Source: Aegilops tauschii subsp. strangulata (taxonomy: Eukaryota > Streptophyta > Magnoliopsida > Poales > Poaceae). Taken from it: a DNA stretch of 64,000 bases. Position 1 is the first letter of the stretch; every line of letters starts with the position of its first letter. The position numbers and the translations under genes are program-made. Positions 42,770 through 52,999 of this stretch are shown piece after piece. Location: the NCBI RefSeq assembly GCF_002575655.3, contig NC_053040.3:461266780-461330779 (forward strand), written 5' to 3'. A model generated the notes under the pieces. It searched no databases, was not told the DNA's origin, and saw only the letters and a list, made by a program, of their open reading frames with translations.

Positions 42770-42930
42770 TAAGAAGCAGTCCGGGAAGGACACGAGGGCT
42801 CCACGAGGGTGGAGGGTGCGCCCTACCCCCTGGGCACGCCCCCTGCCTCGTGGGCACCTCGTGCGCTCTCCGGACTCCGTTTTCTTGCATGATACGTCTT
42901 TTGGTCGGTAAAAATTCATTATATAATCTC
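42770..42930 (+). promoter_or_regulatory. LTR-like promoter stretch before the post-pol ORF of E
   Basis: Here cacgagggtggagggtgcgccctaccccctgggcacgccccctgcctcgtggg (42797-42849; given in parts: left arm cacgagggtgg, right arm cctcgtggg) repeats the GC-rich inverted motif found in the LTRs. It is followed by cattatataatctcc with a TATA box at about 42918-42927. The ORF ATG is at 43017, about 90 bases on. The arrangement motif-TATA-leader copies that of the LTR (36617-36710). Confidence 0.5.
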
Positions 42931-43016
42931 CCGAAGGTTTTGATCACCGTATCACGCAATTATCCTCTGTTCTTGTTTCGAGCTGTTTTCTGTCAGGGTT
43001 GTCAAGGCCAGGCATC

Positions 43017-43382
43017 ATGTCGTCCCCCTCCTCCAACGATGGTGACAACAATGCTTGGCTAATGAAGATAGATCTGAAGAGGGAAGAACCCATGGAGATC
43101 AACAAGGATGAAGGGATCAAGAAGGCCACGGAGGACCAAGTTCTGGCAACAGAAGACATCCTTCAACTTGATCACAATTTTCTTACCCCAACTGAGATCG
43201 AAGCTTTCAAGATGATTGAGTTAGATCGTATACAAAACAAGTATCTCACACGTGAAAATATTATGTTGAAGGAGCATATCGTTGCACTCAAGGGCATTAT
43301 ACGCAAGTTGGAGGATCTCTTGCGCTCGATGTGCGACTACCCATCATCACCACCATCTTCTTCACCAGCAAGCGAAATATAA
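43017..43382 (+). CDS. Post-pol ORF of element E (121 aa, coiled coil)
   Basis: An intact ATG-to-TAA frame of 121 codons lies in the position where Athila elements carry an env-like ORF. It begins MSSPSSNDGDNNAW. It is acidic and Lys-rich, has a predicted helical/coiled-coil stretch at residues about 60-105 (TEIEAFKMIELD, ENIMLKEHIVALKGIIRKLEDLL) and ends in a Ser/Pro tail. I see no signal peptide or membrane helix, so it is not a classical envelope protein. A polypurine-like aagcttgggggagg follows at about 43420. Function unknown. Confidence 0.6.
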   Translation: MSSPSSNDGDNNAWLMKIDLKREEPMEINKDEGIKKATEDQVLATEDILQLDHNFLTPTEIEAFKMIELDRIQNKYLTRENIMLKEHIVALKGIIRKLEDLLRSMCDYPSSPPSSSPASEI

Positions 43383-44449
43383 TCATATGGGTATGGGCAC
43401 TCCCCTTGGCAACTGCCAAGCTTGGGGGAGGTGCCCCGATTTCGTATCACCATCACATCTCTATCTTTACCTTTTTCTTAGTTCGATCCTTTCAGTAATA
43501 TCTTGCTCTAGTAGAATAAAGTTTTTGGTATGATTTAGTTTTGATTTTTGCTTTATGATCCCTTTATGTAATCGAGTCCGTGAGCTATATAATAAAGATT
43601 AGTGTTGAGTCAAGGGCTTGATTATTTTGCTATGATCTTGAGGGAATAAAAGAAAGAGAAAGAGTAAAAAGAAATAAAGAGATCATATTGATCTTATGGA
43701 GAGTAATGACTTCACATAGAAAGAGTATGATGATTAAAAGTTGTTGAGAGTTGACAAACATAGCTTTGGTCATCGTTGCAATTAATAGGAAGTAATAAAG
43801 AAAGAGAGGTTTCACATATAAATATACTATCTTGGACATCTTTTATGATTGTGAGCACTCATTAAAATATGACATGCTAAAGAGTTGATGTTGGACAAGG
43901 AAGACAACATAATGGGTTATGTTTTCTTATATCGGAAATGAAGTATATGGTCATGGGTCATCCAACATGTTGAGCTTGCCTTTCTCCCTCATGCTAGCCA
44001 AATTCTCTGCACCAAGTAGAGATGCTACTTGTGCTTCCAAATACCCTTAAACCCAGTTTTGCCATGAGAGTCCACCATATCTACCTATGGATTGAGTAAG
44101 ATCCTTCAAGTAAGTTGTCATCGGTGCAAGCAATAAAAATTGCTCTCTAAATATGTATGACTTATTAGTGTGGGAGAAAATAAGCTTTATACGATCTTGT
44201 GATGTGGAAGAAATAAAAGCGACAGACTGCATAATAAAGGTCCACATCACAAGTGGCAATATAAAGTTACGTTCTTTCGCATTAAGATTTTGTGCATCCA
44301 ACCCTGAAAGCGCATGATAACCTCTGCTTCCCTCTGCGAAGGGCCTACCTTTTACTTTTATCTCTTACCCTTATGCAAGAGTCATGGTGATCTTCACCTT
44401 TCCTCTTTTTCATTTTATCCTTTGGCAAGCACATTGTGTTGGAAAGATC

Positions 44450-44498
<49 letters not shown>

Positions 44499-44876
44499 AA
44501 TTTGATATAAGTTAGCATGAGCTATTATTGTTGACATTACCCTTGAGGTAAAAGGTTGGGAGGCGAAACTATAAGCCCCTATCTTTCTCTGTGTCCGATT
44601 AAAACTCCGTAACCATAAGTATTGCGTGAGTGTTAGCAATTGTGAAAGACTAAATGATAGTTGAGTATGTGAACTTGCTGAAAAGCTCTTACATAGACTC
44701 TTTCCGATGTTATGATAAATTGCAATTGCTTCAGTGACTGAGATTATAGTTTGTTGGTTCTCAATGAAGTTTCTGATTCATACTTGACATTGTGAATAGA
44801 TTATTACTTGAGCATAAGAAATCATATGACAATATTCATATATGTTGCCGTTATAAGAATGATCATGATGCCCTCA
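43383..44876 (+). other. Non-coding 3' region of element E, first part
   Basis: No credible frame. 44310-44830 is homologous in reverse to 19380-19850 of element D, sharing cttccctctgcgaagggcct and acccttgaggtaaaaggttg. This region, kept in both an autonomous-type and a non-autonomous element, is a candidate for cis-acting RNA signals. It is interrupted at 44877 by the solo LTR and resumes at 52896. Confidence 0.7.
44453..44496. repeat. (AT)22 microsatellite
   Basis: There are 22 uninterrupted AT units between gttggaaagatcctg and ctaatttg, inside the conserved 3' region of element E. The homologous part of element D lacks this run. Confidence 0.95.
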
Positions 44877-44919
44877 TGTCTGTCGTGTACTAAGACTGAC
44901 AGTAGAATAGGGGGGTAGT

Positions 44920-46445
44920 TCATACGTCTCCGTCATATCTATAATCTTTGATTGTTCCATGCCAATATTATTCAACTTTCATATACTTTTGGCAACTTTT
45001 TATACTATTTTTGGGACTAACATATTGATCCAGTGCCCAGTGTCAATTCCTGTTTGTTGCATGTTTTATGTTTCGCAGAAACCCCATATCAAACGGAGTC
45101 CAAACGGGATATAAATGGACGGAGAATTATTTTGGAATATTTGTGATTTTTGGGAAGTAAAATCAACGCGAGACGGTGCCCGAGGTGGCCACAATGGTGG
45201 GGCCCACGCCCACTCCAAGCAGGCGCACCCCTGACCCTCGTGGGCCACCCGTAAGGCGGTTGATGCTCTACTTTGGCCGCAAGAAAGCTAATTTTTGGAA
45301 AAAGATCTGGGCGAAGGTTTCAATCCAATCGGTGTTACGGATCTCCAGATATAAAAGAAATGGTGCCAGGGCAGAATACCAGAACGCAGAAACAGAGAGA
45401 GACAGAGAGACAGATCCAATCTCGGAGGGGCTCTCGCCCCTCCCATGCCATGGAGGCCAAGGACCAGAGGGGAAACCCTTCTCCCATCTAGGGAGGAGGT
45501 CAAGGAAGAAGAAGAAGAAGAAGGAGGAGGGGGCTCTCTCTCCCTCGCTTCCGGTGGCGCCGGAGTGCCACCGGGGGCCATCATCATCACCGCAATCTTC
45601 ACCAACAACTTCACCATCATCATCACCAACTCTTCCCCCCTCTATGTAGTGGTGTAACCTCTCTCTTACCCGCTGTAATCTCTACTTAAACATGGTGCTC
45701 AACGCTATATATTATTTCCCAATGATGTATGGCTATCCTATGATGTTTGAGTAGATCTGTTTTGTCCTATGGGCTATTTGATGATCAAGATTGGTTTGAG
45801 TTGCACGTTTTATGATTGGTGCTGTCCTATGGTGCTCTCCATGTCGTGCAAGCGTGAGGGATTCCCGCTGTAGGGTTTGCAATATGCTCATGATTTTCTT
45901 ATGGTGGGTGGCGTGAGTGAACAGAAGCACAGACCCGAGTAAGTAGGTTGTTTGCGTATGGGATAAAGGGGACTTGATACTTTAATGCTATACCTTAATG
46001 ATCTTTAGTAGTTGCGGATGCTTGCTAGAGTTCCAATCATAAGTGCATATGATCCAAGTAGAGAAAGTATGTAGCATATGCCTCTCCCTCAAATAAAAAT
46101 GCAATAATGATTACCGGTCTAGTTATCGATTGCCTAGGGACAAATAACTTTCTCGTGACAACAAGCTCTTTACTAAAACTAATTTAGTTGTGTCTTTATC
46201 TAAACAGCCCCAACTTTTTATTTACGTGCTCTTTACTTTCTTGCAAACCTATCCAAAAACACCTACAAAGTACTTTGAGTTTCATACTTGTTTTAGGTAA
46301 AGCGAACGTTAAGCGTGCGTAGAGTTGTATCGGTGGTCGATAGAACTTGAGGGAATATTTGTTCTACCTTTAGCTCCTCGTTTGGTTCGACACTCTTACT
46401 TATCGAAAGAGGCTACAATTGATCCCCTATACTTGTGGGTTATCA
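44920..46445 (+). repeat. 5' LTR of element F
   Basis: It begins TCATACGTCTCC where the partner has TGATACGTCTCC; the target duplication fixes this as the true end, so TG was mutated after insertion. It ends GGGTTATCA. A TATA box gatataaaag lies at 45348-45357 downstream of the ccacaatggtgg...gtgggccac inverted motif (45188-45248). Confidence 0.93.
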
Positions 46446-46456
46446 AGACCTTTTTC

Positions 46457-46474
46457 TGGCGCCGTTGCCGGGGA
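46457..46474 (+). other. Primer-binding site (tRNA-Asp), element F
   Basis: TGGCGCCGTTGCCGGGGA is a perfect 18-base complement to the 3' end of plant tRNA-Asp, 11 bases inside the LTR, the same spacing as in element E. Confidence 0.9.
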
Positions 46475-46569
46475 GCAATAGCGTGGGGTGAATATTCTCG
46501 TGTGTGCTTGTTTGCTTTATCACTAAGTAATTTTTATTTGCTGTTCTTAGTTGTTTTCTATCTTTAGTT

Positions 46570-47913
46570 ATGGATATGGAACACGAAATACCAAAAAAAT
46601 TAGGTATACTTGCTGCTCATGCAGATGGGGAACCTCCTAAAACCCTTGATGCTCATTATGTGATAGATATTATGTACTACTTTGATAATCCTGAGAAAAC
46701 CCCATTCAACTTTGTAATGGGAGTAACGTTGGATCAACGTGAATACTTTAGGGATTATCGCTTGACACAAAAAGGGAAACTATTATGGGATCAAATTTAT
46801 ATGTTGAAGTGGTATGCTAGGCAACTATTCTTGAGATATGATTATACTTGTTGCTCGAGGATGAAGGCTCCACACCTTCCCTTTTCATGCAAATTTAATG
46901 ATAATAAAACCTTAGCTTCTTATGCTAATGGTATCTATGATTACTATGATGTGGAACAAATAGAAGAATTTGTTGCTTTTATGGGTGCTTATGAAATTGA
47001 ATCTATGTTTAAAGAGTTTGAAGATTTTGATGATTCGGTTTATAGACCTGAAAATTTAGCTATCCTTAAATATTGTTATGAGAATTATGAATACAATTAC
47101 GATATTAATGCACTTATTGAGAAAGTCTCCACTGTCCAAGAAGAGACTAATTTTTTGCAGGAGTCTATGGAAGAAGAAATTACTGAAACTGTGAGCTCAT
47201 TGGATGAAAAAGATGATGAGGAGAGCGAAGAACAAAATGAGGAAGAGCGGATTAGCTACCCGTGCCCACCTTCTAATGAGAGTAACTCTTCAACTCATAC
47301 ATTGTTTAAACTCCCTTCGTGCTTACCGAAGGATGATTGCTATGATGATTGTTATGATCCCGTTGATTCTCTTGAAATATCCCTTTTTGATGATGCTTCC
47401 TATGCTTGTGGCCAAGATGCCAATATGAATTATGCTTATGGAGATGAACTTGCTATAGTTCCTTATGATGAACATGAAATTGTTGCTATTGCACCCACGC
47501 ATGATAGTCCTATTACCTTTTTGAATTCTCCCGACTACACTATATCGGAGAAGTTTGCCTTTATTAAGGATTATATTGATGGGTTGCCTTTTACCGTTGC
47601 ACATGATGATTTTGATAGATATAATATGCATGTGCTTGCTGCTCCTACTTGCAATTATTACGAGAGAGGAACTATATCTCCACCTCTCTATGTTTCCAAC
47701 ATGATAAAATTGCAAGAAACTGTTTATACTATGCATTGGCCTTTACTAGGTGTGCATGAATTGTTCTTTTATGACATGCCGATGCATTGGAAGAGAGTTA
47801 GACTTCGTCATTGCTTGATATATGTTACTTTCTGCTCACTACTAAATTACAAATCATTGTTAATTAAAATTGGCTTTGATATACCATGGGATCCGGGTGG
47901 ATTCACTACTTGA
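46570..47913 (+). CDS. Intact acidic ORF of element F (447 aa)
   Basis: A full ATG-to-TGA frame with no lesion begins 96 bases after the primer site. Residues 1-150 look folded and aromatic (YVIDIMYYFDNPEKTPFNF, QIYMLKWYARQLFLRYDY, MKAPHLPFSCKFNDN). Residues 190-330 are very acidic with a Glu-rich run and Asp/Tyr/Cys repeats. The C-terminal 100 residues contain CNYYERG, PPLYV and MPMHWKRVRLRHCL, collinear with NYYEGG, FPLYV and IPMHRKWVRLKCA in element D. There is no zinc knuckle, signal peptide or catalytic motif that I recognise. The N-terminal half differs from that of D. Retention of an open frame in an element without polymerase suggests recent activity or selection. A role in packaging or particle assembly is an inference. 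Confidence 0.75.
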   Translation: MDMEHEIPKKLGILAAHADGEPPKTLDAHYVIDIMYYFDNPEKTPFNFVMGVTLDQREYFRDYRLTQKGKLLWDQIYMLKWYARQLFLRYDYTCCSRMKAPHLPFSCKFNDNKTLASYANGIYDYYDVEQIEEFVAFMGAYEIESMFKEFEDFDDSVYRPENLAILKYCYENYEYNYDINALIEKVSTVQEETNFLQESMEEEITETVSSLDEKDDEESEEQNEEERISYPCPPSNESNSSTHTLFKLPSCLPKDDCYDDCYDPVDSLEISLFDDASYACGQDANMNYAYGDELAIVPYDEHEIVAIAPTHDSPITFLNSPDYTISEKFAFIKDYIDGLPFTVAHDDFDRYNMHVLAAPTCNYYERGTISPPLYVSNMIKLQETVYTMHWPLLGVHELFFYDMPMHWKRVRLRHCLIYVTFCSLLNYKSLLIKIGFDIPWDPGGFTT

Positions 47914-50858
47914 GCACTATATGCCTAGCTTAATGGCTTTAAAGAAAGAGCAGCCAGGGAGACAACCCGGAAGTTTTAGAGAGTCGTTTATTTCTGTGAA
48001 GTGCTTTCATAAAGTTTAAAAACAACAAAAATAAAGAGGGGAACCCAAAACTTTTTCAAAAGGGAAAGTGAAGGTGAGAGAGAGAAGCATTGTTGAAGTG
48101 GGAGCTAGCCTTGAACTTTGTTCATGCTCACGGAAACTTTGTGAATCTTGATTACAGAAAATTTTCAACAAAAATAATTATCCCCTTGTACAATTCCATT
48201 GTATTATAAAAATAATGTGCCAAGGTTTGCCTTTAGGATGTTTACAATGCTTGTTGGTTTGTACGGTGCAGGACAGAAACTTTGGCTGTAGTGTGATTTT
48301 ACATTTTTTACTGGAACGTCAAATAGTTCTGATTCTTTTTGCACTATCTTTCTATACAAATTTTTTATTTTTCCTAATTTTTTCAGAATTTTTCAAGTAT
48401 CAGAAGTATGGTGAATGTTCAGATTATTACAGACAGTTCTGTTTTAGACAGATTCTGTTTTTGATGCATAGTTTGGTCGTTTTGATGAAACCATCAATTT
48501 ATATCAGTGGATTAAGACATGGAAAAGCTATATTACAGTAGACATAATGCAAAAAAATATGAATTGGTTTTCAACAGTACTTAGAGTAGTGATTTGCTTT
48601 ATTATACTAACGGATCTTACTGAGTTTTTTGTTGAAGTTTTGTGTGGATGAAGTGTTCGATGATCGAGAAGGTCTCGATGTGAGACGAAGGAAGAGTGGC
48701 AACAGCTCAATCTTGGGGATGCCCAAGGCACCCCAAGTAAATATTCAAGGAGACTCAAGCGTCTAAGCTTGGGGATGCCCCGGAAGGCATCCCCTCTTTC
48801 TTCAACAAATATCGGTATGTTTTCGGATTCGTTTCATTCATGTGATATGTGCAAATCTTGGAGCGTCTTTTGCATTTAGTTTTCACTTTTCTTTTTTGCA
48901 CCATGCTGGTATGAGATGGTCCTTGGTTGATTTATAGAATGCTCTTTGCACTTCACTTATATCATTTGAAGCTTGGATTGCCTGTTTCTCTTTACATAGA
49001 CAACCGTCATTTGTAGAATGCTCTTTTGCTTCACTTATATTTGTTAGAGCGTGGGCATATCTTTTGTAGAAAGAATTAAACTCTCTTGCTTCACTTATAT
49101 CTATTTAGAGAGATGACGGGAACTGGTCATTCACATGGTTAGTCATAAAATCCTACATAAAACGTGTAGATCACTGAATATGATATGTTTGATTCCTTGC
49201 AATAGTTTTGCGATATAAAGATGGTGATATTAGAGTCATGCTAGTGGGTAGTTGTGGATTGTAGAAATACTTGTGTTGAAGTTTGTGATTCCCGTAGCAT
49301 GCACGTATGGTGAACCGTTATGTGATGAAGTCAGAGCATGATTTATTTATTGATTGTCTTCCTTATGAGTGGCGGTCGGGGACGAGCGATGGTCTTTTCC
49401 TACCAATCTATACCCCTAGGAGCATGCGCGTAGTACTTTTTCGATAACTAATAGATTTTTGCAATACGTATGTGAGTTCTTTATGACTAATGTTGAGTCC
49501 ATGGATTATACACACTCTCACCCTTCCACCATTGCTAGCCTCTCTAGTACCGCGCAACTTTCGCCGGTACCATAAACCCACCATATACCTTCCTCAGAAC
49601 AGCCACCATACCTACCTATCATGGCATTTCCATAGCCATTCCGAGATGTATTGCCATGCAACTTCCATCATCATCATATACATGACTCGAGCATTCATTA
49701 TCATATTGCTTTGCATGATCGTAAGATAGCTAGCATGATATTTTCATGGCTTGTCCCTTTTTTGATGTCATTGCTACGCAAGATCATTGCACATCCCGGT
49801 ACACCGCCGGAGGCATTCATATAGAGTCATATCTTTGTTTCAATATCGAGTTGTAATATTGAGTTGTAAGTAAATAAAAAGTGTGATGATCGTCATTATT
49901 AGAGCATTGCCCTAGTGAGGAAAGGATGATGGAGACTATGATTCCCCCACGAGTCGGGATGAGACTCCGGACTTTACAAAAAAAAGAGGCCAAAGAAGCC
50001 CAAATAAAAAAAAGAGAGGCCAAAGAAGCCCACCAAAAAAATAAAAAAAGATGAGAAAAAAAGAGAGAAGGGGCAATGTTACTATCCTTTTACCACACTT
50101 GTGCTTTAGAGTAGCACCATGTTCTTCATATAGAGAGTCTCTTGAGTTATCACTTTCATATACTAGTTGGAATTTTCATTATAGAACTTGGCTTGTATAT
50201 TCCGATGATGAGCTTCCTCAAATGCCCGAGGTCTTCATGAGCAAGCAAGTTGGATGCAGACCCACTTAGTTTCAGTTTGAGATTTCATGTACTTATAGAT
50301 CTTAGTGCATCCGTTGCATGGCAATCCCTACTCACTCACATTGATATCTATTGATGGGCATCTCCATAGCCCGTTGATACGCCTAGTTGATGTGAGACTA
50401 TCTTCTCCTTTTTGTCTTCTCCATACAACCTCCACCATCATATTCTATTCCACCTATAGTGCTATGTCCATGGCTCACGCTCATGTATTGCGTGAAAGTT
50501 GAAAAGGTTTGAGAACATCAAAAGTATGAAACAATTGCTTGGCTTGTCATCGGGGTTGTGCATGATTTGAATATTTTTGTGTGGTGAAGATGGAGCATAG
50601 CCAGACTATATGATTTTGTAGGGATAACTTTCTTTGGCCATGTTATTTTGAAAAGACATGATTGCTTTATTAGTATGCTTGAAGTATTATTGTCTTCATG
50701 TCAAATGATAGACTATTGCTTTGAATCACTCGTGTCTTAATATTCATGCCATGATTAGATATGTGATCAAGATTATGCTAGGTAGCATTCCACATCAAAA
50801 ATTATCTTTTTTATCATTTACCTACTCGAGGACGAGCAGGAATTAAGCTTGGGGATGC
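47914..50858 (+). other. Non-coding 3' region and polypurine tract of element F
   Basis: No credible frame. Notable parts are a block after the stop similar to the one after the ORF of D (cctagct, gagacaaccc), and a strong hairpin aagcttggggatgccccggaa with ggcatcccc at about 48764-48794. Two copies of gaggccaaagaagccca sit in an A-rich tract at 49985-50032. The polypurine tract is at 50845-50858, preceded by gaggacgagcagg. Confidence 0.75.
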
Positions 50859-52391
50859 TGATACGTCTCCATCGTATCTATAATTTTTGATTGTTCCATG
50901 CCAATATTTTTCAACTTTCATATACTTTCGGCAACTTTTTATACTATTTTTGGGACTAACATATTGATCTAGTGCCCAGTGCCAGTTCATGTTTGTTGCA
51001 TGTTTTATGTTTCGCAGAAACCCCATATCAAACGGAGTCCAAACGGGATAAAAATGGACGGAGAATTATTTTTGGAATATTTGTGATTTTTGGGAAGTAA
51101 AATCAGCGCGAGACGGTGCCCGAGGTGGCCACGAGGGTGGGGCCCATGCTCACTACAGGCAGGCGCGCCCTGACCCTCATGGGCCACCCGTAAGGCGGTT
51201 GATGCTCTACTTTGGCCGCAAGAAAGCTAATTTTTGGAAAAAGATCTGGGCGAAGGTTTCAATCCAATCGGAGTTACGGATCTCTAGATATAAAGGAAAC
51301 GGTGCCAGGGCAGAATACCAGAACGCAGAAACAGAGAGAGATAGAGAGACAGATCCAATCTCGGAAGGGCACTCGCCCCTCCCACGCCATGGAGGCCAAG
51401 GACCATAGGGGAAACCCTTCTCCCATCTAGGGAGGAGGTCAAGGAAGAAGAAGAAGGAGGGGGGCTCTCTATCCCTCGCTTCCGGTGGCGCCGGAGTGCC
51501 ACCGGGGGCCATCATCATCACCGCAATCTTCACCAACAACTTCACCATCATCATCACCAACTCTTCCCCCCCCCTCTATGCAGCAGTGTAACATCTCTCT
51601 TACCTGCTGTAATCTCTACTTAAACATGGTGCTCAACGCTATATATTATTTCCCAATGATGTATGGCTATCCTATGATGTTTGAGTAGATCTGTTTTGTC
51701 CTACGGGCTATTTGATGATCAAGATTGGTTTGAGTTGCTTGTTTTATTATTGGTGCTGTCCTATGGTGCTCTCCGTGTCGCGCAAGCGTGAGGGATTCCC
51801 GCTGTAGGGTTTGCAATATGCTTATGATTTGCTTATGGTAGGTGGCGTGAGTGAACAGAAGCACAGACCCGAGTAAGTAGGTTGTTTGCTTATGGGATAA
51901 AGGGGACTTGATATTTTAATTCTATGGTTGGGTTTTACCTTAATGATCTTTAGTAGTTGCGGATGCTTGCTGGAGTTCCAATCATAAGTGCATATGATCC
52001 AAGTAGAGAAAGTATGTTAGCTTATGCCTCTCCCTCAAATAAAATTGCAATAATGATTACCGGTCTAGTTATCGATTGCCTAGGGACAAATAACTTTCTC
52101 GTGACAACAAGCTCTTTACTAAAACTAATTTAGTTGTGTCTTTATCTAAACAGCCCCTACTTTTTATTTACGTGCTTTTTACTTTCTTGCAAACCTATCC
52201 AAAAACACCTACTAAGTACTTCTAGTTTCATAATTGTTTTAGGTAAAGCGAATGTTAAGCGTGCGTAGAGTTGTATCGGTGGTCGATAGAACTTGAGGGA
52301 ATATTTGTTCTACCTTTAGCTCCTCGTTGGGTTCGACACTCTTACTTATCGAAAGAGGCTACAATTGATCCCCTATACTTGTGGGTTATCA
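50859..52391 (+). repeat. 3' LTR of element F
   Basis: It starts TGATACGTCTCCATCG and ends TTGTGGGTTATCA. It is closely similar to 44920-46445, with scattered substitutions and small indels. The TATA is gatataaagg at about 51287. Confidence 0.93.
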
Positions 52392-52895
52392 GTAGTATGG
52401 AGAGGCAAGATCTTAGCTATGTCAAAGTTGTACACACGAGTTTTACGAGTTCAGGCCCTTCTCAGAAGAAGTAACAGCCCTACGTCTCGGAGCCCGGAGG
52501 CGGTCGACTGATTATGCGTATGTGTGTTTACAGGGGTGCGAACCCTTGTGCATGTGGAGGGGGTGGCTTATATAGAGTGCGCCAGGACCCCAGCCAGCCC
52601 ACGTTACAAAGGGTTTAAGGTACATCAAGAGGGGGGCGTTACTAGTAACGCTAGTAATAAAGAGTCATAATGATCATTGTGGTCCACGGTCAGTGCGGAG
52701 TGGCTTTAGATCTTCTGGCGGTCGAGTGACTGTCTCCACGGTCGAGTGACTTCGAGTCTTTCGAGTGGAATGCTTCGTGGTCAAGTGGATGGTGACTCCT
52801 CTTCGAATGCTTCTGGTTTTAGGGTGATGACCTTGGGAAGGGTATCTAGGTCAGGCCTATGACCCTACCCTAGGTACATAGCTTCATCACCCTCA

Positions 52896-52999
52896 TGTCC
52901 GTATTTTATTTTATCGACACCTCTACCTCTAAACATGTGGACATATTTATCGTTATCGGCTTCCGCTTGAGGACAAGCGAGGTCTAAGCTTGGGGGAGT
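52896..52999 (+). other. 3' end of element E with polypurine tract
   Basis: After the solo LTR the element E sequence resumes (tgtccgtattttattttatcg) and ends with ggacaagcgaggtctaagct and the tract tgggggagt before the 3' LTR at 53000. Confidence 0.85.

Larger units (their letters stand above)
44920..52391 (+). mobile_element. Element F: non-autonomous Athila-like Gypsy element
   Basis: LTRs at 44920-46445 and 50859-52391 are flanked by the perfect duplication gtagt (44915-44919 and 52392-52396). The plus strand has a perfect tRNA-Asp primer site, a single 447-codon ORF (46570-47913), nearly 3 kb of non-coding sequence and the polypurine tract aagcttggggatgc at 50845-50858. No RT or integrase is present. 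LTRs and 3' sequences resemble those of elements D and E (a Sabrina/WHAM-like group by memory). It is the innermost of three nested insertions. Confidence 0.93.
44877..52889. repeat. Solo LTR of an unrelated Gypsy element, split by element F
   Basis: Joining 44877-44919 with 52397-52889 gives about 536 bp starting tgtctgtcgtgtac and ending gcttcatca. The flanking bases are ccctca on both sides (44871-44876 and 52890-52895), a 5-6 bp target duplication. A TATA-like cttatatagag lies at about 52567. It has LTR-type ends but no internal region or partner LTR, so a solo LTR left by recombination is the best reading. The strand of the parent element is uncertain. Confidence 0.7.

Noticed and set aside
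43017..43382. Post-pol ORF of E considered as an envelope protein
   Set aside because: No signal peptide, membrane helix or cysteine pattern; only the position is env-like.
44453..44496. AT repeat considered as a replication origin or regulatory element
   Set aside because: A simple microsatellite inside a retrotransposon tail; no further support.
45176..45657. 157-codon frame in the LTR of F and its counterpart near 51199
   Set aside because: Lies over the LTR promoter and leader with low-complexity Ser/Pro and Glu runs; frames differ between the two LTR copies.
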